The notes under the pieces are model-generated. The model was not told the origin of the DNA. It made no database searches and saw only the letters and a list, made by a program, of their open reading frames with translations. Both the position numbers and the translations under genes were made by a program. This document shows positions 19,893 through 28,572 of a stretch of DNA of 64,000 bases, in pieces. Source of the stretch: an uncultured Aquimonas sp. (GTDB taxonomy: Bacteria; Pseudomonadota; Gammaproteobacteria; Xanthomonadales; Xanthomonadaceae). The DNA lies in contig NZ_CALART010000089.1 of NCBI RefSeq assembly GCF_937888285.1, forward strand, positions 33,522 to 97,521, written 5' to 3'. Numbering within the stretch: position 1 is the stretch's first letter; every line of letters starts with the position of its first letter.

Positions 19893-20836
19893 GCGGGCTC
19901 GCGAACCTCAAGCGTCTGGGCGAGGATGGCAAGACAAAGGTCCTCGTAGGACTGCCCCGTCTGGCGCGCGGCCTTGGGCACCAGCGAGTGGCTGGTCATG
20001 CCCGGTGCGGTGTTCACTTCCAACAGCCAGTTGCGGCCCTCGCGGTCGCGCATCACATCGACCCGGCCCCAGCCGCGGCAGCCCAGCGCCTCGAAGGCGC
20101 GCAGCGCAAGCGCGCCGAGCTCGGCCTCGGCAGGGCCATCAAGTCCCGGACAGAGATACTGCGTTTCCTCCGACTGGTACTTCGCCTCGTAGTCGTACCA
20201 GGCCCCCTTGGGCACGATGTGGATGCTCGGCAGCGCACGTCCGGCAATGATGCCGACAGTGAAATCGCCCCCTTCGATCAGCTGCTCCATCAGCAGCTCG
20301 CCGGGATAGCGCGCGGCCAGTTCGATCGCGGCATCGAGGTCGGCTTCACTGAACACGCGGCTGACGCCGACGCTGGAGCCCTCGCAGGCCGGCTTGACGA
20401 TCACCGGCAGGCCAAGCGTGCGGGCCGCGGCCTGCACGTCGTCGCCCTTCTTCAGACGCACATAGCGCGGCGTCGGCAGGCCCAGCGCCAGCCAGACCTG
20501 CTTGCTGCGGATCTTGTCCATCGACAGCGCCGAGCCGAGCACGTCGGAGCCGGTGTAGGGCACACCGAAGGCTTCGAGCAGGCCCTGCACCACGCCGTCC
20601 TCGCCGCCGCCGTGGTGGCCGTGGAGGATATTGAAGACGCGATCCACCGTTCCTTTCGCAAGCGACTCGCGCAGGGCGGGAATGCCGTCGACGGCGAAGG
20701 CTTCGACGCCGCGCACGCGCAGCGCTTCCAGCACGTTGCGGCCGGAGTCGAGGCTGACCTCGCGCTCGCTGGAGCTGCCGCCCAGCAGGACGGCGACGCG
20801 ACCGAAGGTCTTGGGATCGAGTGTGTTCATGCTCAT
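19889..20836 (-). CDS. ddl: D-alanine--D-alanine ligase
   Basis: A 315-residue ATP-grasp enzyme that joins two D-alanines for the peptidoglycan stem peptide. It has the N-terminal VLLGGSSSEREVSL, HGHHGGGEDG and YTGSDVLGSALSMDK, the ATP-binding EGSSVGVSRV and EQLIEGGDFTVGI, and the metal- and substrate-binding LEVNTAPGMTSHSLVPKAA. Its position between murC and ftsQ corresponds to ddlB of the E. coli dcw cluster. It overlaps both neighbours by 4 nt. Confidence 0.97.
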   Translation of the reverse strand: MSMNTLDPKTFGRVAVLLGGSSSEREVSLDSGRNVLEALRVRGVEAFAVDGIPALRESLAKGTVDRVFNILHGHHGGGEDGVVQGLLEAFGVPYTGSDVLGSALSMDKIRSKQVWLALGLPTPRYVRLKKGDDVQAAARTLGLPVIVKPACEGSSVGVSRVFSEADLDAAIELAARYPGELLMEQLIEGGDFTVGIIAGRALPSIHIVPKGAWYDYEAKYQSEETQYLCPGLDGPAEAELGALALRAFEALGCRGWGRVDVMRDREGRNWLLEVNTAPGMTSHSLVPKAARQTGQSYEDLCLAILAQTLEVREPA

Positions 20837-22275
20837 GCGGCCCCGTCCGTGTGGGCAGAAAAGTCGAGTCCGGTCGCGGCCAGGGCCTGGCTGCTGCGGC
20901 CGATGTCACCGGCGCCGGAAAGAATCAGAAGGTCACCATCGACCAGCAGGTCGGGCAGGGTTGCGGCGAGCTCGCGCGGATGCGCGACCAGCACCGGGTC
21001 GATGCGGCCGCGGGCGCGGATGGCGCGGGCCAGGGCGCGCGCGTCGGCACCCGGGATCGGCGCCTCTCCGGCCGGGTAGACCTCGGTCAGTACCAGCACG
21101 TCGACCTCGCTCAGCACCGCAGCGAAGTCGTCCAGCAGGTCGCGGGTGCGGCTGTAGCGGTGCGGCTGGAAGGCCAGCACCAGGCGCTTGTCGGGCCAGC
21201 CGCCGCGGGCCGCGGCAATGGTGGCGGCCAGCTCGCGCGGGTGATGCCCGTAGTCGTCGACCAGCTCGGCGGCGCCCTCGCGCAGGGCGACCGCGCCGAG
21301 GCGGTTGAAGCGCCGGCCCACGCCCTGGAAGCCGCCCAGCGCGCGGATGATGGCAGCGCCGTCCACGCCCAGCTGCCAGCCGACGGCGGCTGCAGCGAGC
21401 GCGTTCTGCACGTTGTGCCGGCCCGGCAGGTTCAGCGTCACCGGCAGCGCCGGCTCGCCCGGCAGGTGCAGGTCGAAGTGCATCTGCGCGCCGTCCTGGC
21501 GGACCGCGCTGGCGCGCACGTCGGCATCCTCGGCGAAGCCATAGGTGACCAGATGACGCGGCATCTCCTCGGCCAGCGCGCGCACTTCGGGGTCGTCGAT
21601 GCACAGTACGGCGAGCCCGTAGAAGGGCAGGCGATGCAGGAACTCGGAGAAGGCCGCCTGCACGCGGGCGAAGTCGCCGCCGTAGTTCTCGAGGTGGTCG
21701 ACGTCGATATTGGTGACCACCGCGATCAGCGGGGTGAGGCGCAGGAAGCTGCCGTCGCTCTCGTCGGCCTCGGCGACCAGCCAATCGCCCTGCCCCAGCC
21801 CCGCATTGGCGCCGGCCGACAGCAGCTTGCCGCCGATCACGAAGGTCGGGTCGAGCGCGCCTTCCGACAGCACGCTGGCGGTCAGGCTGGTCGTGGTGGT
21901 CTTGCCGTGGGTGCCGGCGATGGCGATGCCGCGGCGGAAGCGCATCAGCTCGGCCAGCATCTCGGCGCGCGGCACGATCGGCACGCGCTCGGCGCGCGCG
22001 GCGACCAGCTCGGGGTTGTCGGCGCGGACCGCGCTCGACACCACCACCACGTCGGCCTCGCGCAGGTTCTCGGCGCGATGGCCGATCTCCACGCGCACGC
22101 CCTGCTCGCGCAGTCGCGCCGTGGCCGCGCCCTCGGTGAGGTCCGAGCCCGACACGGTGTAGCCCAGCGTGCACAGCACCTCGGCAATACCGCTCATGCC
22201 GACGCCGCCGATGCCGACGAAATGGACGCGGCGGAAGGCGGTGGCGATGTCGCCGTGGTCGGACAGTCGCCTCAT
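20833..22275 (-). CDS. murC: UDP-N-acetylmuramate--L-alanine ligase MurC
   Basis: A 480-residue Mur ligase that adds L-alanine to UDP-MurNAc. The UDP-binding domain begins HFVGIGGVGMSGIAEVL. The ATP site is AGTHGKTTTTS, the catalytic region EADESDGSFL, and the C-terminal domain has DDYGHHPRELAAT and FQPHRYSRT. The gene overlaps murG (upstream) and ddl (downstream) by 4 nt each. Confidence 0.97.
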   Translation of the reverse strand: MRRLSDHGDIATAFRRVHFVGIGGVGMSGIAEVLCTLGYTVSGSDLTEGAATARLREQGVRVEIGHRAENLREADVVVVSSAVRADNPELVAARAERVPIVPRAEMLAELMRFRRGIAIAGTHGKTTTTSLTASVLSEGALDPTFVIGGKLLSAGANAGLGQGDWLVAEADESDGSFLRLTPLIAVVTNIDVDHLENYGGDFARVQAAFSEFLHRLPFYGLAVLCIDDPEVRALAEEMPRHLVTYGFAEDADVRASAVRQDGAQMHFDLHLPGEPALPVTLNLPGRHNVQNALAAAAVGWQLGVDGAAIIRALGGFQGVGRRFNRLGAVALREGAAELVDDYGHHPRELAATIAAARGGWPDKRLVLAFQPHRYSRTRDLLDDFAAVLSEVDVLVLTEVYPAGEAPIPGADARALARAIRARGRIDPVLVAHPRELAATLPDLLVDGDLLILSGAGDIGRSSQALAATGLDFSAHTDGAA

Positions 22276-23333
22276 CGGCTGGACTCCTCGATGCAGATGT
22301 CGGCGACGCGCTCGGCGGCATCGGTGCGCGCAAGCCGGCGCGCGGCGATCGCCATGTCTAGGGCCCGGCCCGCGTCGCCCGCCAATGCGTGCAGTGCGTC
22401 GGCGAGGCGATGAGTGAAGCCCTCGCCTTCCACGACCTTCAGCGCCGCGCCGGCCTCGACCAGCCAGTCGGCATTGCGGCTCTGGTGGTCATCGGCGGCG
22501 GTGGGCAGGGGCACCAGCACGGCGGGCAGACCAACCGCGCAGAGTTCGGCCAGGGTCGAGGCGCCTGCACGGCAGACCACGAGGTCCGCCCAGCGGTAGG
22601 CCTCAGGCATCTCCTCGATGAAGGCCGTGGTGTCGGCGCGCAGGCCGGCCTCGGCGTAGCGCTGCGCGGTCGCCTCCAGCGCCGTGGTGCCGGTCTGGTG
22701 GCGGATCTCGCAGCAGACGCCCGACAGGCGCAGGGCCTCGGGCAGGTTCTGGTTCAAGGCTCGTGCGCCCTGGCTGCCGCCGATCACCAGCAGGCGCAGC
22801 GGGCCCGGCGCGCGTTCGCGCAGCTCGGGTGCGGGCAGTTCGGCGATCGCGGCGCGCACCGGATTGCCGACGACTTCCTCGTGCACAAACGTGCCGGGCA
22901 TGCCGACCAGGCAGCGGCGCGCGAAGCGCGCCAGCAGCCGATTGGTCAGGCCCGGCGCGCGGTTGGATTCATGCAGCAGCAGCGGACGCCGCAGCAGCCA
23001 GGCCGCCAACCCGCCGGGGCCGGCGGCGAATCCGCCGAAACTCAGCACGCAGCGCGGCTTGAGCCGATGCAGCAGGCGCAGCGCGCCCAGCAGCGCGCGC
23101 AGCAGCATGAAGGGCGCGGTCAGACGCCGCAGCAGGCCGCCGCCGCGTAGCCCGCGAACCGGCAGGGTGTGCAGGCTGATGCCGGCCGCCGGCACCAGCC
23201 GCGTCTCCATCGCGCCCTCGGCGCCCAGCCATTCGACAGGCACGGCGCGCGCGGACAGTGCACGCGCCACCGCCAGGCCCGGAAAGATGTGCCCGCCGGT
23301 GCCGCCGGCAAGAATCAGCACGGGCCCGCTCAT
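22272..23333 (-). CDS. murG: UDP-GlcNAc:lipid I N-acetylglucosaminyltransferase MurG
   Basis: A 353-residue peripheral membrane GT-B glycosyltransferase that converts lipid I to lipid II. Glycine-rich loops are LILAGGTGGHIFPGLAVA at the N-terminus and VIGGSQGARALNQ at mid-protein. The UDP-GlcNAc site is VCRAGASTLAEL followed by LPTAADDHQSRNA. The gene overlaps ftsW and murC by 4 nt. Confidence 0.97.
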   Translation of the reverse strand: MSGPVLILAGGTGGHIFPGLAVARALSARAVPVEWLGAEGAMETRLVPAAGISLHTLPVRGLRGGGLLRRLTAPFMLLRALLGALRLLHRLKPRCVLSFGGFAAGPGGLAAWLLRRPLLLHESNRAPGLTNRLLARFARRCLVGMPGTFVHEEVVGNPVRAAIAELPAPELRERAPGPLRLLVIGGSQGARALNQNLPEALRLSGVCCEIRHQTGTTALEATAQRYAEAGLRADTTAFIEEMPEAYRWADLVVCRAGASTLAELCAVGLPAVLVPLPTAADDHQSRNADWLVEAGAALKVVEGEGFTHRLADALHALAGDAGRALDMAIAARRLARTDAAERVADICIEESSR

Positions 23334-24637
23334 GGCAGGGCTCCAATGCCCGGCTCGATGCGCGCGCGCGCCGGGCCAGGGCGGAACACCGGGCTCGGCA
23401 CCTCGATCCTGTTCGGCGCGGTCGGCGCCGGTCGCTGCAGCAGCTCGGCCGGATCCTGCAGGTCTTCACCGCGCAGGCGGCCGGTCTGGCGGCGCGCGCG
23501 CTCGGCCTCGTAGCTGACCCGCAGCAGCAGGCCGATCGCCACGCAGCTCATGATCACGCTGGAGCCGCCCGAGGAGATCAGCGGCAGGGTCAGGCCCTTG
23601 GTCGGCAGCACGCCCATGTTGACGCCGATGGAGACCAGCGACTGCAGGCTCATCCACAGCGAAACGCCGAAAGCGCAGTAGCCCGCATACATCCGACCCA
23701 TCTCGATCGCGCGCAGGCCCAGCCAGAAGCCGCGCGCCGCCAGCAGCACGAACAGGCCGACCAGCACGCTGACGCCGAGGAAGCCCGTCTCTTCGGCGAA
23801 AACCGCGAAGATGAAGTCGGTATGCGCCTCGGGCAGGTAGAACAGCTTCTGCACCGAGGCGCCCAGGCCCACGCCGGTGGCTTCGCCGCGGCCGATGGCG
23901 ATCAGCGAATGGCTGAGCTGGTAGCCCGCACCGAAGGGATCCTGGAAGGGATCGAGGAAGGACACCAGCCGGCGCAGCCGGTAGGGCTCGAACACCGCCA
24001 GCGCGGCCAGGGCGATGCCGCCAAGCGCCACCGGCGCCATCAGGTAGGGCACGCGCGCGCCGCCCAGCCAGAGCATGCCGGCGGTGATCGCGCACAGCAG
24101 CACGGTCGAGCCGAAGTCCGGCTGCCACAGCAGCAGCCCGCTCAGCAGGACCAGCACGCCCATCGGCTTCAGCACGCCCCACAGGCGGTCCTGCAGCTGC
24201 TCGCGGTAGCGCACCATGTAGCCGGCCAGCCACAGGATCATCAGCAGCTTGACCGCCTCGACCGCCTGGAAGCCGAAGAAGCGCAGGTCGATCCAGCGCG
24301 TGGCGCCGTTGACCTCGCGGCCGATGCCCGGCACCAGCACCGCGACCAGCAGCAGGATGGCGAGCAGCAGCAGGCCGGCGCCGCGGCGCTCCAGCAGGCG
24401 CAGCTCGGTGCGCATCAGCAGGCCAGCGCCGATCGCGCCGACGACCAGGAAGAACAGGTGGCGCTGCAGGTAATAGAAGCTTTCGACGCCGTGCCCTTCG
24501 GACACCGCCAGCGAGCTGGAGGCGACCATCACCACGCCGATCGACACCAGCGCGACCACCACCGCCAGCAGCACGCGGTCGAACTCGCCGGCGATCTCCT
24601 CGCGCTTCTGCGCCTGTGGATTGAGCTGCCCGCTCAT
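23330..24637 (-). CDS. ftsW: Lipid II polymerase FtsW
   Basis: A 435-residue SEDS-family membrane protein with about ten transmembrane segments; it polymerises septal glycan together with FtsI. Family motifs include WIDLRFFGFQAVEAVKL, the LLWQPDFGSTV region with its catalytic aspartate, and LPLISSGGSSVIMSC. The start at 24637 overlaps the mraY stop by one base (TGATG). The C-terminal tail (about the last 50 residues) is Pro/Arg-rich and cytoplasmic. Confidence 0.96.
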   Translation of the reverse strand: MSGQLNPQAQKREEIAGEFDRVLLAVVVALVSIGVVMVASSSLAVSEGHGVESFYYLQRHLFFLVVGAIGAGLLMRTELRLLERRGAGLLLLAILLLVAVLVPGIGREVNGATRWIDLRFFGFQAVEAVKLLMILWLAGYMVRYREQLQDRLWGVLKPMGVLVLLSGLLLWQPDFGSTVLLCAITAGMLWLGGARVPYLMAPVALGGIALAALAVFEPYRLRRLVSFLDPFQDPFGAGYQLSHSLIAIGRGEATGVGLGASVQKLFYLPEAHTDFIFAVFAEETGFLGVSVLVGLFVLLAARGFWLGLRAIEMGRMYAGYCAFGVSLWMSLQSLVSIGVNMGVLPTKGLTLPLISSGGSSVIMSCVAIGLLLRVSYEAERARRQTGRLRGEDLQDPAELLQRPAPTAPNRIEVPSPVFRPGPARARIEPGIGALP

Positions 24638-25722
24638 CAGCGCACCTTCAGCGTGGCGAGCCCGACCAGCACCAGCACCACGGTGATGATCCAGAAGCGG
24701 ACGATCACGCGCGGCTCGGGCCAGCCCTTGAGCTCGAAGTGGTGGTGGATCGGCGCCATCCGGAACACGCGGCGGCCGGTCAGCTTGAAGCTCGCGACCT
24801 GGATCATCACCGACAGCGTCTCGATGACGAAGATGCCGCCCATGATCACCAGCACCAGCTCCTGGCGGACGATCACCGCCAGCGTGCCCAGCACCGCCCC
24901 AAGCGCCAGCGCGCCGATGTCGCCCATGAAGACCTGCGCGGGATAGGTGTTGAACCACAGGAAGCCCAGGCCCGCGCCACCGATCGCCGCGCACAGGATC
25001 ACCAGCTCGCCGGCGCCGGGAATCTGCGGGATCAGCAGGTACTGCGAGAACAGCGCATGCCCGGACACATAGGCAAAGATGCCGAGCGCTGCGGCCACCA
25101 GCACGGTCGGCATGATCGCCAGCCCGTCGAGGCCATCGGTGAGGTTCACCGCGTTCGAGAAGCCGACGATCCAGAAGTAGGCGATGACGATGAAGCCCAA
25201 GCCCAGCGGCAGGGCGAAGTCCTTGACCAGCGGGATGTGGAAGGCGGTCGCCGCCGGCACATCGGCGGTGGCATACAGCGCGATCGCGGCGATCAGGCCG
25301 AACACCGACTGCAGCAGGTACTTCCAGCGCGACTTCAGGCCCTTGGGGTCACGCCGCACGATCTTGAGGTAGTCGTCCAGCCAGCCGATGAAGCCGAAGG
25401 CCACCAGCACGCCCAGCAGGATCCAGATGTAGCGGTTCGACAGATCCGCCCAGAGCAGGGTCGAGGCGGCCACGGTCGAGAGGATCAGCGCGCCGCCCAT
25501 GGTCGGCGTACCGGCCTTGGAGAAGTGCGACTGCGGACCGTCGCTGCGGATCGGCTGGCCGCCGGACTTCAGCGCCGCCAGCCGGCGGATGAAGGCCGGG
25601 CCCAGCCACAGCGACAGGGCGAGCGCGGTCAGCGCGCCCAGGATCGCGCGCAGGGTCAGGTAGTTGAAGACGGCGAAGAAGCGCTCATAGCCCTCCAGCC
25701 AGCGCGCGAGTTCAAGCAGCAT
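24637..25722 (-). CDS. mraY: Phospho-MurNAc-pentapeptide translocase MraY
   Basis: A 361-residue polytopic enzyme that transfers phospho-MurNAc-pentapeptide to undecaprenyl phosphate, giving lipid I. Hallmarks are GWLDDYLKI (the DD pair), NAVNLTDGLDGLA, GDIGALALGAVLG and the C-terminal APIHHHFELKGWPE. The start at 25722 (MLLELARWLEGY) overlaps the end of murF by 11 nt. Confidence 0.97.
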   Translation of the reverse strand: MLLELARWLEGYERFFAVFNYLTLRAILGALTALALSLWLGPAFIRRLAALKSGGQPIRSDGPQSHFSKAGTPTMGGALILSTVAASTLLWADLSNRYIWILLGVLVAFGFIGWLDDYLKIVRRDPKGLKSRWKYLLQSVFGLIAAIALYATADVPAATAFHIPLVKDFALPLGLGFIVIAYFWIVGFSNAVNLTDGLDGLAIMPTVLVAAALGIFAYVSGHALFSQYLLIPQIPGAGELVILCAAIGGAGLGFLWFNTYPAQVFMGDIGALALGAVLGTLAVIVRQELVLVIMGGIFVIETLSVMIQVASFKLTGRRVFRMAPIHHHFELKGWPEPRVIVRFWIITVVLVLVGLATLKVR

Positions 25723-27097
25723 GCGCACCTCCCGGCGACGTGCCCTGGCCATCGAACAGGGCCGCCACCACGCGCTCCATGCGGCTGCCGCGCGAGCCCT
25801 TGACCAGCACGCGCAGGCCGGGCGCGAGGCGCGGACGCAGGGCATCGGCCAGGCTCTCCTGGGTGTCGAAGTGCTGGCCGCCCTCGCCGAAGGCCCGACT
25901 GGCCGCCGCGGCCAGGGCACCGACCGTGAACACGCCAGCCAGGCCCTGCGCGCGCGCATGCGCACCGACCTCGGCGTGCAGTCGCTCGGCGTCCGGCCCG
26001 AGCTCACGCATGTCGCCCAGCACCAGCCACGCCGCGGTTCCGCCAGCAGCAAGCGTGTCGATGGCGGCACGCACCGAGCCGGGGTTGGCGTTGTAGCTGT
26101 CGTCGATGATTTCGGCGCCGCTGGCGTGCGCGCGCGCCTGGAAGCGGCCGGCAACGCGCTGCGCGGCCTCCAGGCCCTCGCCGATCTGCACCAGGTCGAT
26201 GCCCGCTGCCACCGCCAGCGAGGCTGCGGCCAGCGCGTTCATCACGCTGTGGCGCCCCGGCAGCGGCAGATGCAGGTCCAGCCCGCCGGCCGGCGTGCAC
26301 AGGCGGAAGCGGCTGCCGGACTCCGTAGGCTGCAGGCGCTCGGCGTACACGTCGGCATCGTTGTCCAGCCCGAAACGCAATTGGCGACGCGCGCCGACCA
26401 TCTGCGCGAACAGCGGCGCGAAGGCGTCGTCGGCATTGATGACGGCGACGCCGTCTTCCGGCAGCTCGCGGTAGATCGCGCCCTTGGTCTCGGCGATGCC
26501 GAGCAGGGAGCCCATGCGCTCCAGGTGCGCCGGGCCGATGTTGTTGACCAGGCTGTAGCGCGGCCGCGCGATCCGCGCCAGCCACTCGATGTCGCCGGGC
26601 GCGCCGGCCCCCATCTCGTAGACCGCGTACTCGGCGTCCTCCGGCTGGTTCAGCAGGGACAGCGGCATGCCGATCTCGTTGTTGAAGTTGCCGGGGTTGG
26701 CCCAGGCGCTGCCGACCCGCTCCAGGATGCCAGCGAGCAGGGTCTTGACCGTGGTCTTGCCGTTGCTGCCGGTCAGACCGAACACCCGGGTCGTGCGCGA
26801 ACGCGCCACGCCGGCCGCCAGCCGCCCCAGCGCCTGCACGGTGTCGGCGACTTCGAGCTGGGCCAGCTCCACCGGCAGCGGCCGCTGCACCAGCAGGGCG
26901 GCCGCACCGGCCGCACAGGCGGCATCGGCGAAGTCGTGGCCGTCGAAGTGTTCGCCGCGCAGGCAGACAAACAGATCGCCCGCGCGAATCGCCCGCGAAT
27001 CGGTCTGCACGCGCAGCACCGGCTGGCCGGCGCGCTGCGGTCCGCGCAGGTGGGCCTCGGCGAACCCGGCGACTTCGGTCAGGCTGAGCGGCCTCAT
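25712..27097 (-). CDS. murF: UDP-MurNAc-tripeptide--D-Ala-D-Ala ligase MurF
   Basis: A 461-residue Mur ligase that adds the D-Ala-D-Ala dipeptide made by Ddl. It shows DSRAIRAGDLFVCLRGEHFDGHDF at the start (uridine-binding domain), the ATP motif LTGSNGKTTVKTL, NNEIGMPLSLL, VYEMGAGAPGDI and DDSYNANPGSVRAA. The same frame runs open far upstream, but the start at 27097 overlaps the murE stop by 4 nt and fits the family. Confidence 0.97.
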   Translation of the reverse strand: MRPLSLTEVAGFAEAHLRGPQRAGQPVLRVQTDSRAIRAGDLFVCLRGEHFDGHDFADAACAAGAAALLVQRPLPVELAQLEVADTVQALGRLAAGVARSRTTRVFGLTGSNGKTTVKTLLAGILERVGSAWANPGNFNNEIGMPLSLLNQPEDAEYAVYEMGAGAPGDIEWLARIARPRYSLVNNIGPAHLERMGSLLGIAETKGAIYRELPEDGVAVINADDAFAPLFAQMVGARRQLRFGLDNDADVYAERLQPTESGSRFRLCTPAGGLDLHLPLPGRHSVMNALAAASLAVAAGIDLVQIGEGLEAAQRVAGRFQARAHASGAEIIDDSYNANPGSVRAAIDTLAAGGTAAWLVLGDMRELGPDAERLHAEVGAHARAQGLAGVFTVGALAAAASRAFGEGGQHFDTQESLADALRPRLAPGLRVLVKGSRGSRMERVVAALFDGQGTSPGGAHAA

Positions 27098-28572
27098 GCG
27101 CTCCCCCGCAGTGCCAGCGCCGCCACCGCCAGATCGTCGAAGGGCAGACGGCGCTCGCCGGTTTCCTGGTAGGTCTCGTGGCCCTTGCCGGCGACCAGCA
27201 CGGTATCGGCCGGACCGGCGGCACGGATCGCCGCGCGGATCGCCGCCGCGCGGTCGCGTTCGACCTCGACGGCCGCGCCCGGCGCGAAGCCGGCCAGGAT
27301 GTCGGCGACGATGGCCTCGCCATCCTCGCTGCGCGGATTGTCGTCGGTGACGATCACCTGATCGGCGAGGCGGCCGGCGATCGCCGCCATCTGCGGGCGC
27401 TTGCCGCGATCGCGATCGCCGCCGCAGCCGAACACGCAGAGCAGGCGGCCGGCGGTGTGCTGGCGCAGGCTGGACAGGGCCTGCTCCAGGCCATCCGGGG
27501 TGTGGGCGTAATCGACCACCACCAGCGGCTGAGCGGCGCTGCCGCCCAGACGGTTCATGCGTCCGGGAATCGGCTCCAGCCGCGGCAGCAGGGCGGCGAC
27601 GCGGGCGAAGTCGACGCCCAGCGCCAGCAGCACGCCGGCCACGGCCAGCAGGTTGTCGACGTTGAAACGACCGAGCAGGGGCGAATCGATGCGCACCGAC
27701 TCGACTCCGTACTGCAGGTGGAAGTGCAGGCCGGCGGCGTCGAGCGCGACATCGCCGGCGCGCAGCACCGCATTGCCGGCACCCAGCGCGCTGAAGCCGA
27801 TCAGGTCGACGCGCTCGGGCAGTCCGGCCGCGATCAGCGCGCCCTGCGTGTCGTCGAGATTGATCACCGCGGCGCGCAGGCTGTCCCAGGCGAACAGGCT
27901 GGCCTTGGCGGCGGCGTAGGCGGCCATGGTGCCGTGGTAGTCGAGGTGGTCGCGACTCAGGTTGGTGAACACCGCCACGTCGAACTGCAGGCCGGCGACG
28001 CGGCCCTGGTCGAGCGCATGCGAGGACACCTCCATCGCCACCACCTGGGCCCCGGCCAGGCTGAGCGTGGCGAGCAGGCGATGCACTTCGAGCACGTCGG
28101 GCGTGGTGCGTTCGTGCGCCACCAGCTGGCCGTGCAGGCCGGCGCCCAGGGTGCCGATGCTGCCGGCGACGCGGCCCAGCAGCTGCAGCGCCTGCGCGCT
28201 CAGCTGCACGGTCGAGGTCTTGCCGTTGGTGCCGGTGACCCCGACCAGCTCCAGCCCCAGCGTGGGGGCGGCATACAGGGCCTGGGCCAGCTGCGGCAGG
28301 CGCTCGCGCAGGCCGGGCACGACCAGCAGGGGCACCGGCAGCAGCGGCGCGGCACCCTCGAAAGGTTCGGACAGCACCACCACGGCGCCGCGCCGCACCG
28401 CTTCGGCGGCATGCAGCAGACCGTGCGTGCGCGCGCCGGCCAGCGCGACGAAGCCCTCGCCCGGTTCGACCGCGCGGCTGTCCAGGCGCAGCCCGCTCAG
28501 GCTGAGCTCGGGCAGGTCGCTGCATTCGGGCAGCAGCTCCTGCAGGCTGAGCGGCGGCAGGCGCGGGCTCAC
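27094..28572 (-). CDS. murE: UDP-MurNAc-dipeptide--meso-DAP ligase MurE
   Basis: A 492-residue Mur ligase that adds the third residue of the stem peptide. The ATP motif is GVTGTNGKTSTVQ; MEVSSHALDQGRV and VVVDYAHTPDGLE are further signatures. The DDNPR motif (VTDDNPRSED) indicates meso-diaminopimelate specificity rather than lysine. The start is GTG (28570-28572), overlapping the ftsI stop as GTGA; upstream codons in frame are Arg-rich and not conserved. Confidence 0.96.
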   Translation of the reverse strand: MSPRLPPLSLQELLPECSDLPELSLSGLRLDSRAVEPGEGFVALAGARTHGLLHAAEAVRRGAVVVLSEPFEGAAPLLPVPLLVVPGLRERLPQLAQALYAAPTLGLELVGVTGTNGKTSTVQLSAQALQLLGRVAGSIGTLGAGLHGQLVAHERTTPDVLEVHRLLATLSLAGAQVVAMEVSSHALDQGRVAGLQFDVAVFTNLSRDHLDYHGTMAAYAAAKASLFAWDSLRAAVINLDDTQGALIAAGLPERVDLIGFSALGAGNAVLRAGDVALDAAGLHFHLQYGVESVRIDSPLLGRFNVDNLLAVAGVLLALGVDFARVAALLPRLEPIPGRMNRLGGSAAQPLVVVDYAHTPDGLEQALSSLRQHTAGRLLCVFGCGGDRDRGKRPQMAAIAGRLADQVIVTDDNPRSEDGEAIVADILAGFAPGAAVEVERDRAAAIRAAIRAAGPADTVLVAGKGHETYQETGERRLPFDDLAVAALALRGSA